A stretch of 64,000 bases of DNA. It comes from Gammaproteobacteria bacterium. Lineage in GTDB: Bacteria > Pseudomonadota > Gammaproteobacteria > Pseudomonadales > Cellvibrionaceae. This document shows, piece by piece, positions 1 to 10,972 of this stretch (position 1 is the stretch's first letter; each line of letters opens with the position of its first letter). The DNA is taken from assembly GCA_004172865.1 (NCBI GenBank), contig SEBV01000007.1:332843-396842 (forward strand). The letters run 5' to 3'. The notes below the pieces were generated by a model, which was not told the origin of the DNA, did not search any database, and worked only from the letters and a program-made list of their open reading frames with translations. Both the position numbers and the translations under genes were made by a program.

Positions 1-638
1 TCGCCAGGTGCGGGCTTGCGCTCCTGAACTTGTGCTGGTCGACTATTTCGGGAGCGCGGCATTTCCGTTAAAGCAGATTTGGGTAGATTGATCGTAGTCG
101 CTTTGTATTCGCCGGGTGCGATGCCTTCCAAAGTCCAATTGCCAATTTTCACGCGGACCAAACGCAAAGTAGGGTGCCCAACCGCGGCAGTCATACGGCG
201 TATTTGGCGATTTTTACCTTCGGTAATAACAATCTCAACCCACTGTGTGGGAATGTTTACGCGGCTGCGAATCGGCGGATCGCGCTCCCATAATTTCGGA
301 GTAGGGATTAGCCTGGCCTCGGCGGGCAAAGTTATTCCATCATTCAGCTCAACGCCCTGGCGAAGTTTGGTAAGCGCATAACTATTGGGCGCGCCTTCCA
401 CTTGAACCCAATAAGTTTTGGGAAGTTTATGGGCGGGGTGGGCGATATGATGCTGAACCTGACCATCATCCGTTAGTAGCAGCAAGCCTTCAGAATCGTG
501 GTCGAGACGGCCAGCAGGGTAAACATTGGGCAGCTTTATATAGTGCGCCAGGGTTGGGCGGTCTTTATCGCCGGTGCTGCCAGCGCTGAACTGGGAGATC
601 ACACCGTAAGGCTTATTAAAAAGAATGAGTGATGACAT
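1..638 (-). CDS. rluE: 23S rRNA pseudouridine synthase, RluE-like (3' end cut by window)
   Basis: The reading frame opens with ATG at 638 and runs without a stop off the left edge, giving at least 212 residues. E. coli RluE is about 217, so little is missing. The start MSSLILFNKPYGVISQF is the typical opening of the RsuA/RluB/E/F family. The motif GRLDHDSEGLLLLT near residue 45 holds the catalytic Asp, and the later KNRQIRRM stretch is also characteristic. There is no S4 domain, which favours RluE over RluB/RluF/RsuA. RluE makes pseudouridine 2457 in helix 89 of 23S rRNA. The C-terminus is a basic, Pro/Arg-rich tail. It is transcribed away from icd. The family is certain and the exact paralogue is likely. 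Confidence 0.88.
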   Translation of the reverse strand, partial: MSSLILFNKPYGVISQFSAGSTGDKDRPTLAHYIKLPNVYPAGRLDHDSEGLLLLTDDGQVQHHIAHPAHKLPKTYWVQVEGAPNSYALTKLRQGVELNDGITLPAEARLIPTPKLWERDPPIRSRVNIPTQWVEIVITEGKNRQIRRMTAAVGHPTLRLVRVKIGNWTLEGIAPGEYKATTINLPKSALTEMPRSRNSRPAQVQERKPAPG

Positions 639-671
639 GGAACGAACAACATCCGGCTGAAGGGATTAAAA

Positions 672-710
672 GAGAGCCGTCATCCAGTTTCTGGCTAATA
701 GGAGGCTCTC
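672..710. other. Nested inverted repeat in the rluE/icd divergent region
   Basis: GAGAGCC at 672-678 pairs with GGCTCTC at 704-710, and between them CCAG-TTT-CTGG forms an inner hairpin. There is no U-tract on either side. It lies just upstream of the candidate icd promoter, so it could be an operator or a leader structure for rluE. Function is not known. Confidence 0.4.
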
Positions 711-714
711 GCGA

Positions 715-743
715 ATGCCAAAAGTTTACAGCACTGTTATACT
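715..743 (+). promoter_or_regulatory. Candidate sigma-70 promoter for icd
   Basis: TATACT at 738-743 is a good -10 box. ATGCCA at 715-720 is a weak -35 box (4 of 6 matches), with a 17-bp spacer. It would leave a leader of about 135 nt before the icd start. This is based on sequence match only. Confidence 0.35.
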
Positions 744-883
744 GCGCGCGATTTTTTTAAAGATGACGCTCACTATTTTTGTAGGTGTTGTCGGCTAATT
801 TCTTTCCCTTTTCATATCATTATGGCAAAGCTCACAAGGCTAAATGTCATTTAAGCCTCATGAAATCCACGGAGTTAAAGTAA

Positions 884-3112
<2,229 letters not shown>

Positions 3113-3133
3113 ATCTAATTAGTTCCGGTTAGC

Positions 3134-3167
3134 AAAAACCCTTGTATGAAAGTACAAGGGTTTTTTT
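3134..3167 (+). terminator. Intrinsic terminator after icd
   Basis: A 13-bp perfect stem (arms 3134-3146 and 3153-3165) built on AACCCTTGTA, with loop TGAAAG, runs straight into a T-tract. It lies 21 nt after the icd stop. Confidence 0.92.
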
Positions 3168-3487
3168 GTTTTGGAGTGTTCATGTCGGTGGACCGCGTAG
3201 TGTTTATAGTTGGCGCACAAATATGCAGCGGCTTTTCAATGGACAGCACCACATTGAGACAAATTTGGATTGGCAGCTAATTTTAGATGATATGAAATTC
3301 AGATTAAACGCTGCTTTCACCACAAATAATCTGAAAACAAAACGCGTCTGAGTTGTGGTGTGAAAATAGCAGAAACAATTGTGATTAAAGTTTCGCTCAT
3401 TTTTGGATAAATAATAGATCGTCTAATTGAGGGGCGTTAGATGTATCGTCGCTTGAGCTGGATTAGGCATGAGATCTGAAGATTTCT
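3168..3487. other. Non-coding gap between icd and cspD terminators
   Basis: About 320 bp without a credible gene. A 69-codon frame at 3142-3351 begins inside the icd terminator and has no recognisable product. I see no repeat, RNA gene or clear promoter here. Confidence 0.5.
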
Positions 3488-3523
3488 AATAAACAACTAA
3501 AGCCAACTGTTTCAGCAGTCGGC
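3488..3523 (-). terminator. Intrinsic terminator after cspD
   Basis: Read on the minus strand, GCCGACTG and CAGTTGGC (3523-3516 and 3509-3502) form an 8-bp stem with one G-U pair and a 6-nt loop. A U-rich tail, TTTAGTTGTTTATT, follows. It sits 27 nt past the cspD stop. Confidence 0.6.
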
Positions 3524-3549
3524 CTGCGTTTGATCTTAAGCTTGATGTA

Positions 3550-3798
3550 TTAAGCCGGTACTGCGGATAATATTTCGCTGGCTTGAATACTGGCTTCGGG
3601 CGCACATATGTTTATCGCATGCAAACCTTTATCGCCTTTGGTGATCTCAAAACACACTTGCTGACCCGCTTTTAGGGTCTTATAACCTTCCATATTAATG
3701 GCGGAGTAGTGTGCAAAAAGATCTTCGTTGCCTTGGTCGGCCAAAATGAAGCCATAACCTTTAGCATTGTTGAACCACTTAACTGTACCTGTGGGCAT
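3550..3798 (-). CDS. cspD: Cold-shock-domain protein CspD
   Basis: This is an 82-residue single cold-shock domain starting at MPTGTVKWFNNAKGYGFI. RNP1 (KGYGFI) and an RNP2-like DLFAHY motif are present. The segment EGYKTLKAGQQVCFEI and a C-terminal tail of about 15 residues resemble CspD more than CspA. CspD binds single-stranded DNA/RNA and in E. coli slows replication in stationary phase. The frame is open for 41 codons upstream, but the ATG at 3798 is where homology begins. The gene is divergent from clpS, the same arrangement as in E. coli, where CspD is degraded by Lon. Confidence 0.93.
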   Translation of the reverse strand: MPTGTVKWFNNAKGYGFILADQGNEDLFAHYSAINMEGYKTLKAGQQVCFEITKGDKGLHAINICAPEASIQASEILSAVPA

Positions 3799-4063
3799 GT
3801 TGAAATCCTGCGCCTTGGCACCATATGGGTATATGTTGCCTTCATTATTATTACCCCAATATGTATTTGGGAATTGTAGGCTTACGACTGAATTGGTGTA
3901 GATCGTGAAATTTAGCACCAAAGTGCTGATAAATATTCAGCGCAATGTGTTTTTTATCCAACATTTGCCCCAATGTCAAGTTTTCAACGTATACGTCGTC
4001 GTTATATCTATGAGTTACAATGTGGCCCACAATCCAATTATTTTATTTTTCTACTGAATCTCT
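3799..4063. other. Divergent cspD/clpS promoter region
   Basis: 265 bp of AT-rich sequence between two divergent starts. It must hold both promoters and a long cspD leader, which is common in cold-shock genes. I could not assign boxes with confidence. Confidence 0.4.
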
Positions 4064-4438
4064 ATGGGCAATCTAATTAACTTTCAACTAACCTTAAATC
4101 AAGATGGCGATTCTAAAGATGCGGATCTTGACGGCAATCTTGCGGTCCTAGAATCGAAACCAAAATTAAAGCGTCCACCTTTGTATAAAGTGATGCTATT
4201 AAATGACGACTACACGCCGATGGATTTTGTAGTTGAAATTTTAGAAAAGTTTTTTGGCATGAATCGTGAAAAAGCAACTCATGTGATGTTAACAGTACAC
4301 ATTCATGGAAAAGCGGTTTGTGGCATCTATACTCGTGATATAGCGGAAACAAAAGCGGCACAAGTAAATGAATATGCTAGAGAAAATCAACATCCATTAT
4401 TGTGTGAAATTGAAGCGGTAGAGGATGACGAGAAATAG
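4064..4438 (+). CDS. clpS: ATP-dependent Clp protease adaptor ClpS
   Basis: A protein of 124 residues (E. coli 106), with an N-terminal unstructured arm of about 37 residues rich in Asp. The ClpS fold then begins at [19 protein letters not shown]. The N-degron pocket residues are visible in [12 protein letters not shown] and in [22 protein letters not shown]. ClpS delivers proteins with N-terminal Leu, Phe, Trp or Tyr to ClpA. clpA starts 36 nt later, so the two are co-transcribed. The longer arm is the part that enters the ClpA pore. Confidence 0.97.
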   Translation: MGNLINFQLTLNQDGDSKDADLDGNLAVLESKPKLKRPPLYKVMLLNDDYTPMDFVVEILEKFFGMNREKATHVMLTVHIHGKAVCGIYTRDIAETKAAQVNEYARENQHPLLCEIEAVEDDEK

Positions 4439-4474
4439 TTCGATTTGCTTTTTATGATCAAGAGGGTATGAGTG

Positions 4475-6772
4475 ATGTTGAGCAAAGATCTAGAAGTAAC
4501 TTTGAATCTCGCCTTCAAAGGTGCGCGTTCGAAGCGCCATGAGTTCATGACGGTGGAGCATCTTTTGCTCGCACTTATCGATAACGATTCCGCCGCGACA
4601 GTGCTGCGTGCCTGCGGCGCAGATTTATCCAGCTTACGCAAAGAATTAATTGAATTTGTCGATTCAACAACCCCGTTAATTCCCGAACATGATGCAGATC
4701 GTGAAACGCAACCCACATTGGGTTTTCAACGTGTTTTGCAGCGCGCTGTATTTCACGTTCAATCATCAGGCAAACAAGAAGTTACTGGCGCTAATGTCCT
4801 GGTTGCGATTTTTAGCGAACAGGAAAGTCAGGCTGTTTACTATCTCAAGCAACAAAGTATTGCACGTATTGATGTTGTAAATTATATCACTCACGGTATT
4901 CAAAAAGTATCTGGTAGCGATCATAGTCAAGATCATCAGTCACAAGAAAATCATGATGAAGATTCTGCGTCGGGTGAATCAAGCTCAACAAATCCACTCG
5001 AAAATTACGCTAGCAATTTAAATGAAATGGCAATGCAAGGCCGTATTGACCCGCTAGTAGGTCGTGCAGATGAAGTTGAACGTGTATGCCAAATTTTGTC
5101 GCGTCGTCGTAAAAATAATCCTCTGTTGGTTGGTGAATCAGGCGTTGGTAAAACTGCAATCGCAGAAGGTTTAGCCAAGCGTATTGTCGACGGCGACGTA
5201 CCCGAAATTCTTGCTGATAGCGTAGTTTATTCACTCGATATGGGGGCGCTTTTGGCGGGCACAAAGTATCGTGGCGATTTTGAAAAACGTTTCAAAGGTT
5301 TGTTGCATGAATTGAAGAAACAAAAGAAATCTATTTTGTTTATCGACGAAATTCACACCATTATCGGTGCTGGTGCAGCATCCGGTGGTGTAATGGATGC
5401 CTCAAATTTATTGAAGCCTTTATTGTCTTCTGGCGAAATTCGTTGCATGGGTTCAACAACTTATCAGGAATTTCGCGGCATTTTTGATAAAGATCGCGCG
5501 TTGTCGCGTCGCTTCCAAAAAGTGGATGTCAACGAACCAACAGTTGACGAAACCTATCAAATTTTGAAAGGGCTAAAAAGTCGTTTCGAGAAGCATCACA
5601 ATTTGCGTTATACCGACGCGGCATTGCGTTCAGCCGCAGAATTGGCTGCGCGTTACATCAATGACCGTTTCTTGCCGGATAAAGCAATCGACGTAATTGA
5701 TGAAGCTGGTGCATATCAACAATTGCAACCCGCGAGCAGACGTAAGAAAACTATCGGCGTGACCGATGTTGAAAATGTCGTCGCAAAAATTGCACGTATT
5801 CCCCCCAAAAGTGTGTCGTCTTCTGATAAAGAACAATTGCGTAAATTGGATCAGAATTTGAAGATGACTGTATTCGGTCAGGATGAAGCGATTGATACAT
5901 TATCTACGGCGATTAAGTTATCGCGGGCAGGTTTAGGTACAGGCGATAAGCCAATTGGTTCGTTCCTATTTGCTGGCCCAACTGGCGTTGGTAAAACAGA
6001 AGTGGCTCGTCAATTGTCGAAAGCCATGGGTATGGAATTGGTCCGTTTCGATATGTCCGAATATATGGAGCGTCATACAGTATCGCGTTTGATTGGTGCG
6101 CCTCCAGGTTATGTTGGATTTGATCAAGGCGGTCTGCTGACTGATGCGATTACCAAACAACCACATTGTGTGTTGTTGTTGGACGAAATTGAAAAAGCGC
6201 ATCCAGAAGTTTTCAACTTACTGTTGCAAGTTATGGATCATGGTACGCTTACCGACAACAATGGTCGCAAAGCAGATTTCCGCAATGTGATTTTGATTAT
6301 GACTACCAATGCTGGCGCAGATGTTATGAGCCGTGCATCAATCGGCTTCACCCATCAGGATCACACCTCAGATGGTATGGAATCGATTAAGAAAATGTTT
6401 ACACCAGAATTCCGCAACCGTTTAGACGCGATTGTGCAATTCGGCTCATTGACCTTGAGTACGATTAAAACCGTGGTGGATAAATTCGTCATGGAATTGC
6501 AAACTCAGCTGGACGACAAGCACGTTACTTTGGATATTTCTGAGGATGCGCGTGAGTGGCTGGCGATTCACGGTTACGACGTAAAAATGGGCGCTCGCCC
6601 AATGGCGCGTCTGATCCAGGAAAAACTCAAGAAGCCTTTGGCGGAAGCCATATTGTTTGGTGACTTGTCACATGGTGGCGGTACGATTGATGTAGATCTT
6701 GACCAGATTAATGATGAATTGATCATTGAGATAACGGCCAAGCAATCTGACAAGCAACCCGCAAAAGTTTGA
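4475..6772 (+). CDS. clpA: ATP-dependent Clp protease ATP-binding subunit ClpA
   Basis: AAA+ unfoldase of 765 residues: an N-terminal Clp repeat domain (about 1-150), an acidic linker, D1 with Walker A GESGVGKT and Walker B ILFIDEIHT, and D2 with GPTGVGKTE and VLLLDEIEKAHPEV. No ClpB-type middle coiled coil is present, which separates ClpA from ClpB. A GTG lies one codon upstream, but the ATG at 4475 (MLSKDLEVTLNLAF) matches the family start and has AGAGGG 8 nt before it. ClpA unfolds substrates for ClpP, which is not in this window. A strong bidirectional terminator follows. Confidence 0.97.
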   Translation: MLSKDLEVTLNLAFKGARSKRHEFMTVEHLLLALIDNDSAATVLRACGADLSSLRKELIEFVDSTTPLIPEHDADRETQPTLGFQRVLQRAVFHVQSSGKQEVTGANVLVAIFSEQESQAVYYLKQQSIARIDVVNYITHGIQKVSGSDHSQDHQSQENHDEDSASGESSSTNPLENYASNLNEMAMQGRIDPLVGRADEVERVCQILSRRRKNNPLLVGESGVGKTAIAEGLAKRIVDGDVPEILADSVVYSLDMGALLAGTKYRGDFEKRFKGLLHELKKQKKSILFIDEIHTIIGAGAASGGVMDASNLLKPLLSSGEIRCMGSTTYQEFRGIFDKDRALSRRFQKVDVNEPTVDETYQILKGLKSRFEKHHNLRYTDAALRSAAELAARYINDRFLPDKAIDVIDEAGAYQQLQPASRRKKTIGVTDVENVVAKIARIPPKSVSSSDKEQLRKLDQNLKMTVFGQDEAIDTLSTAIKLSRAGLGTGDKPIGSFLFAGPTGVGKTEVARQLSKAMGMELVRFDMSEYMERHTVSRLIGAPPGYVGFDQGGLLTDAITKQPHCVLLLDEIEKAHPEVFNLLLQVMDHGTLTDNNGRKADFRNVILIMTTNAGADVMSRASIGFTHQDHTSDGMESIKKMFTPEFRNRLDAIVQFGSLTLSTIKTVVDKFVMELQTQLDDKHVTLDISEDAREWLAIHGYDVKMGARPMARLIQEKLKKPLAEAILFGDLSHGGGTIDVDLDQINDELIIEITAKQSDKQPAKV

Positions 6773-6796
6773 TTGATTAAAAGATTGTTGTAGAAA

Positions 6797-6825
6797 CAAA
6801 AAAGCCGCTGAAAAGCGGCTTTTTT
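6797..6825. terminator. Bidirectional terminator between clpA and infA
   Basis: AAAAAAGCCGCT and AGCGGCTTTTTT flank a GAAA loop. Because both ends carry A/T runs, the hairpin can stop clpA transcripts on the plus strand and infA transcripts on the minus strand. Confidence 0.92.
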
Positions 6826-6869
6826 ATGGGCTATTAGTTCAGTTTGGCTGAATCCAATAGAGCGCGAGA

Positions 6870-7088
6870 TTAACGCGCGCGGTAGGTAATACGGCCTTTA
6901 CTCAAATCGTAAGGTGTCATTTCAACCTTAACCTTATCGCCAGTGAGAATGCGGATGTAATTCTTACGCATTTTTCCAGAAATATGGGCGGTTACAATGT
7001 GGCCATTTTCCAATTTAACGCGAAAAGTAGTATTTGGCAGTGTATCAACAACTTCGCCATCAAACTCAATATTGTCTTCTTTTGCCAT
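6870..7088 (-). CDS. infA: Translation initiation factor IF-1
   Basis: This 72-residue S1/OB-fold protein begins [19 protein letters not shown] and ends [11 protein letters not shown], the full family length. IF-1 occupies the ribosomal A site during initiation and aids IF-2 and IF-3. It follows bpt on the same strand after about 110 bp, so it may share that transcript or use its own promoter. Placement beside clpA and aat matches E. coli. Confidence 0.98.
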   Translation of the reverse strand: MAKEDNIEFDGEVVDTLPNTTFRVKLENGHIVTAHISGKMRKNYIRILTGDKVKVEMTPYDLSKGRITYRAR

Positions 7089-7200
7089 GCGGCATAATCC
7101 TCAGGTGTGACTAAATGTGTGGGACGTAAAAATAGGCGCGAATTGTGCCTGAAATAGCCAGCTGAGCCAAGAGAAAAGCGCCAATCAATAGTGTTTTTCC

Positions 7201-7908
7201 CTAATTTAATCGTAGCCAGCGGCGATTGATGAGTAATTCCAGAGGGCGGTAGTCAGTTTTGTAGCTCATTTTCTCGCACTGCTTAATCCAGTAGCCGAGG
7301 TAGACATAACTTAATCCCAATTCCTGGGCTTTTTGAATTTGCGCCAAAATCGCGTATTTACCCATGCTACGTTCGTGTAAATCAGCATTGTAGAAGGTAT
7401 ATACTGCCGACAGCCCGTCTTCCAAATAGTCGCAAACTGAAACTCCAATTAATTCGCCCGCCACACGAAATTCCAAATAACGAGTTGAGCCCCATTCGCT
7501 AGTTAAAAACGCCTTGTACTGCTCCTCAGATGGGGGATACATATCGCCATCTTGATGACGACTTTCGATATAACGAGCGTAAAGATTGTAGTGTTCAGAA
7601 GTATCGATGCGATCAACGGCGTTGATCGTAACATCCTGATTTTTCTGTAAACAACGGCGTTGGCTACGATTGGGTTTGAAAAGCACAACCGGAATACGGC
7701 AGGACATGCAGGCCTGACAATTGCTGCACTGCGGGCGATAGAGATGAGAACCGCTGCGACGAAATCCAAGAAGTGAAAGCTGGCTATAAAGTTCTAGATC
7801 AACATTTGCTTCAGGGTCGACAAAAACAGTCGTCGCTTGCTCGCCATTGATATAGCTGCAGGGGTGCGGTTGGGTCGCAAATAATTTAAGTGTTGAAAGG
7901 TCAGTCAT
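7201..7908 (-). CDS. bpt: Aspartate/glutamate leucyltransferase (Bpt)
   Basis: A 235-residue member of the ATE/Bpt family. Its N-terminal Cys cluster [11 protein letters not shown] (near residue 61) and the C-terminal GNAT-like part with [16 protein letters not shown] are family hallmarks. The bacterial Bpt enzyme adds leucine from Leu-tRNA to proteins with N-terminal Asp or Glu, turning them into ClpS substrates. Its start overlaps the end of aat by 8 nt, so the two transferases are translationally coupled and feed the ClpS-ClpA genes nearby. Confidence 0.94.
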   Translation of the reverse strand: MTDLSTLKLFATQPHPCSYINGEQATTVFVDPEANVDLELYSQLSLLGFRRSGSHLYRPQCSNCQACMSCRIPVVLFKPNRSQRRCLQKNQDVTINAVDRIDTSEHYNLYARYIESRHQDGDMYPPSEEQYKAFLTSEWGSTRYLEFRVAGELIGVSVCDYLEDGLSAVYTFYNADLHERSMGKYAILAQIQKAQELGLSYVYLGYWIKQCEKMSYKTDYRPLELLINRRWLRLN

Positions 7909-8638
7909 AATAGCCTCTCTGCGTGAGAGTCCCGCTGTCGTTAGTCAATTCTGACCAATTCGCCGGGTAGTTAGGTTTCTTATTAGTAAAGTTTAGCAGC
8001 AGTTGTTGAAATTCATCACGTGCAATCTCGACCGCCCCTAAACTGAATAGATGATCGTTGGCGACTTGGCAATCAATAAGCTGAAAATCCCATGCTACCA
8101 ACTGACGCACTAAATGTGCAAACCCCACTTTTGAGGCATCATCCGCACGACTAAACATTGATTCGCCAAAAAACACTTGTCCCAAAGCCATTCCATAAAG
8201 CCCGCCTACTAGTTCATCAGCTTTCCAAACCTCAACCGAGTGAGCGTGACCGCGCTTATGAAGCTCTGAATAACCCACAATAATATCTTCGCTAATCCAG
8301 GTTCCATCTGTATAGCTCCTCGGCTCTGCGCACGCGCGCATGACGCCTTTAAAACAATGATCGAAAGTGACTCGATAAGTTCCGTTGCGCAAAGTTTTGC
8401 GAAGACTTTTGGATATATGTAATTCTTTCGGAAAAATAACGGTGCGTGGGCTTGGGCTCCACCACAAGATAGGATCGTCAGGATTAAACCAGGGAAAGAT
8501 TCCTTGACGATAAGCCGCCAAAATTCTCTCTGGTGATAAATCTCCTCCAGCCGCCAATAAACCATTAGGTTCTTGTAGCGCTAACCTAGGCGATGGGAAT
8601 ATATTATTTAAGGGGCTTAACCAGGGAATCTGAGTCAT
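7901..8638 (-). CDS. aat: Leucyl/phenylalanyl-tRNA-protein transferase
   Basis: At 245 residues it is full length. It opens with [13 protein letters not shown], and contains [26 protein letters not shown] (here residues about 28-53) and the [20 protein letters not shown] core, both diagnostic. It transfers Leu or Phe from charged tRNA to N-terminal Arg/Lys, creating primary N-degrons for ClpS. It is the first gene of the aat-bpt pair and is divergent from prkA. Confidence 0.97.
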   Translation of the reverse strand: MTQIPWLSPLNNIFPSPRLALQEPNGLLAAGGDLSPERILAAYRQGIFPWFNPDDPILWWSPSPRTVIFPKELHISKSLRKTLRNGTYRVTFDHCFKGVMRACAEPRSYTDGTWISEDIIVGYSELHKRGHAHSVEVWKADELVGGLYGMALGQVFFGESMFSRADDASKVGFAHLVRQLVAWDFQLIDCQVANDHLFSLGAVEIARDEFQQLLLNFTNKKPNYPANWSELTNDSGTLTQRGYYD

Positions 8639-8960
8639 CTTCTAATACGTATAATCTGCGGATCATTGCTTAAATTCGTGTGATATTTGTATAGTCCCAC
8701 AGTTTGTCGTAAGTACAAAATAAAAAAGAAAAACTTTAGATGAATTGGCGTGATTTTTGTGTGTAATTTGTTATGAACGAAGGAGTACCAAAACTGTCAA
8801 TAACTTGAATTTTATTATATTGCGCATTCATTTTAACGACTATGCTTAAGCTAAGATTTGAAATTGAAAGTAAATGTTTTCAGCATCGGTTTTTTTGTAT
8901 GTTGCAATGCGACTTAGGGTTGTAGCAAGTGCAGGTTTAATCGCTTAGTTGAGGTAAATT
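8639..8960. promoter_or_regulatory. Divergent aat/prkA intergenic region
   Basis: 322 bp, AT-rich, with no gene. CTATGCTTAAG at 8840-8850 resembles an extended -10 element of the stationary-phase sigma type. That would fit the general-stress role of prkA, but no good -35 box accompanies it. The prkA start is preceded by GAGGTAA, a clear ribosome site. Confidence 0.3.
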
Positions 8961-10883
8961 ATGAGCATTTTCAATCACTATCGTGAGCGTTACGAAGCCA
9001 CTCAACAGGAAGAGCTAAGCATTAAGGAATATCTCGAATTATGTAAGAAAGATCCTAGTGTTTATGCTTCCGCCGCCGAACGTATGTTAGCGGCAATTGG
9101 TGAACCAGAAATGGTGGACACCGCTTCAGATCCCCGTTTAAGTCGCATCTTCTCCAATAAAATGATCAAGCGTTACAAAGTGTTTGGTGATTTTTACGGA
9201 ATGGAAGAATGTATTCAACAAATAGTGTCGTTTTTCAAACATGCGGCGCAAGGCTTGGAAGAGAAAAAACAAATTCTGTATTTGTTAGGACCAGTTGGTG
9301 GTGGTAAATCATCCCTAGCAGAAATGCTTAAAACCTTGATGGAAAAAATGCCCATCTATTGCATTAAAGGTTCTCCCGTATTTGAATCACCGCTGGGATT
9401 ATTTAATCCAGAAGAAGATGGCCAAATCTTACTTGAAGATTACGGCATTCCCAATCGTTACATCAAAACTATTATGTCACCCTGGGCTGCAAAACGTTTA
9501 CAGGAATTTAACGGCGATATCACTCAATTTAAAGTTATTAAACTTTTTCCATCCATTTTAAATCAAATTGCAATTACTAAAACTGAACCTGGTGATGAAA
9601 ACAACCAAGATATTTCATCGTTGGTTGGTAAAGTTGATATTCGCCAACTCGAAGAATTTCCTCAAAACGATCCCGATGCTTACAGTTTCAGCGGAGGTTT
9701 GTGCCGTGCGAATCAGGGCTTGATGGAATTTGTGGAAATGTTTAAAGCGCCCATTAAAGTATTGCATCCATTATTAACGGCGACACAAGAAGGTAATTTC
9801 AATAGTACTGAAGGCTTAGGCGCAATTCCGTTTGATGGTGTCATTCTCGCACACTCCAACGAATCAGAATGGCAAAACTTCCGCAACAACAAAAACAATG
9901 AAGCATTTATTGACCGTGTTTATATTGTCAAAGTGCCTTACTGTTTGCGTGTTAAGGAAGAGATGCAAATTTACGAAAAATTATTGCAAAACAGTTCGCT
10001 ATCTAAAGCACCATGCGCACCAGATACTTTGCGCATGCTTGCGCAATTTTCTGTGCTGTCTCGAATTAAAGAGCCAGATAATTCCAATGTATTTTCCAAA
10101 ATGCGTGTTTACGATGGCGAAAATTTAAAAGATACAGATCCGAAAGCCAAGTCATTGCAAGAATATAAAGACGCTGCAGGTGTCGACGAAGGCATGAACG
10201 GGTTATCAACTCGTTTTGCATTTAAGATTTTATCCAAAGTATTTAATTTTGATCCTACTGAAATCGCAGCAAACCCTGTGCATTTAATGTATGTGCTGGA
10301 ACAACAAATTGAGCAGGAACAATTCCCTAAAGAGGTGCAGGAAAAATATCTTAATGGTTTAAAAGAATACATTTCACCAAAATATGTGGATTTTATTGGC
10401 AAAGAAATTCAAACCGCGTATTTGGAATCTTACGCTGAGTACGGACAAAATATTTTTGATCGCTATGTTACTTATGCAGATTTCTGGATTCAGGACCAAG
10501 AGTATCGTGATCACGAAACGGGTGAGATTCTAAATCGTGCTTCTTTAAATGAAGAACTAGAGAAAATTGAAAAACCTGCAGGCATCAGCAACCCGAAAGA
10601 TTTCCGTAATGAAATTGTAAATTTTGTGTTGCGTGCTAAAGCAAACAATGCCGGCAAAAGCCCCGATTGGCGCAGCTACGAAAAATTGCGCACTGTTATT
10701 GAAAAGAAAATGTTTTCAAATACTGAAGATTTGTTACCTGTTATTTCTTTCAATGCAAAAGCATCTGCACAAGACAAGAAAAAACATGGTGATTTTGTTC
10801 AGCGCATGGTGGAGCGTGGTTATACAGAGAAACAAGTGCGTTTGTTATCTGAATGGTATTTGCGTGTAAGAAAATCCCAATAA
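8961..10883 (+). CDS. prkA: PrkA/YeaG family serine protein kinase
   Basis: A protein of 640 residues (E. coli YeaG 644). It has an N-terminal AAA+-like domain with Walker A GPVGGGKSS near residue 113 and a C-terminal kinase-like PrkA domain. YeaG is a stress-induced kinase that supports survival under nitrogen or nutrient limitation in E. coli. The MSIFNHYRERYEATQQEELSI start is split here as MSIFNHYRERYEAT and QQEELSI, and is typical. It is the first gene of the prkA-yeaH-spoVR operon, a trio conserved across Proteobacteria. Its natural substrates remain poorly defined. Confidence 0.96.
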   Translation: MSIFNHYRERYEATQQEELSIKEYLELCKKDPSVYASAAERMLAAIGEPEMVDTASDPRLSRIFSNKMIKRYKVFGDFYGMEECIQQIVSFFKHAAQGLEEKKQILYLLGPVGGGKSSLAEMLKTLMEKMPIYCIKGSPVFESPLGLFNPEEDGQILLEDYGIPNRYIKTIMSPWAAKRLQEFNGDITQFKVIKLFPSILNQIAITKTEPGDENNQDISSLVGKVDIRQLEEFPQNDPDAYSFSGGLCRANQGLMEFVEMFKAPIKVLHPLLTATQEGNFNSTEGLGAIPFDGVILAHSNESEWQNFRNNKNNEAFIDRVYIVKVPYCLRVKEEMQIYEKLLQNSSLSKAPCAPDTLRMLAQFSVLSRIKEPDNSNVFSKMRVYDGENLKDTDPKAKSLQEYKDAAGVDEGMNGLSTRFAFKILSKVFNFDPTEIAANPVHLMYVLEQQIEQEQFPKEVQEKYLNGLKEYISPKYVDFIGKEIQTAYLESYAEYGQNIFDRYVTYADFWIQDQEYRDHETGEILNRASLNEELEKIEKPAGISNPKDFRNEIVNFVLRAKANNAGKSPDWRSYEKLRTVIEKKMFSNTEDLLPVISFNAKASAQDKKKHGDFVQRMVERGYTEKQVRLLSEWYLRVRKSQ

Positions 10884-10904
10884 GCTATAAAGGTTTATAG
10901 GGAG

Positions 10905-10934
10905 TCTTCATTCTCGCGCACGCGGGCGTGAAGA
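10905..10934 (+). other. Hairpin in the prkA-yeaH gap
   Basis: TCTTCA at 10905-10910 pairs with TGAAGA at 10929-10934, and the loop is GC-rich (CGCGCACGCG) and can fold further. No T-tract follows, so it is not a standard terminator. It may set the relative levels of prkA and yeaH or be an RNA processing site. Confidence 0.4.
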
Positions 10935-10972
10935 TAGTGAAAGATTTAAGATTCTCTCTATAAGGGTTAAGC

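Noticed and set aside
3142..3351. 69-codon open frame after icd
   Set aside because: It begins inside the icd terminator stem, has no ribosome site, and its translation shows no recognisable domain.
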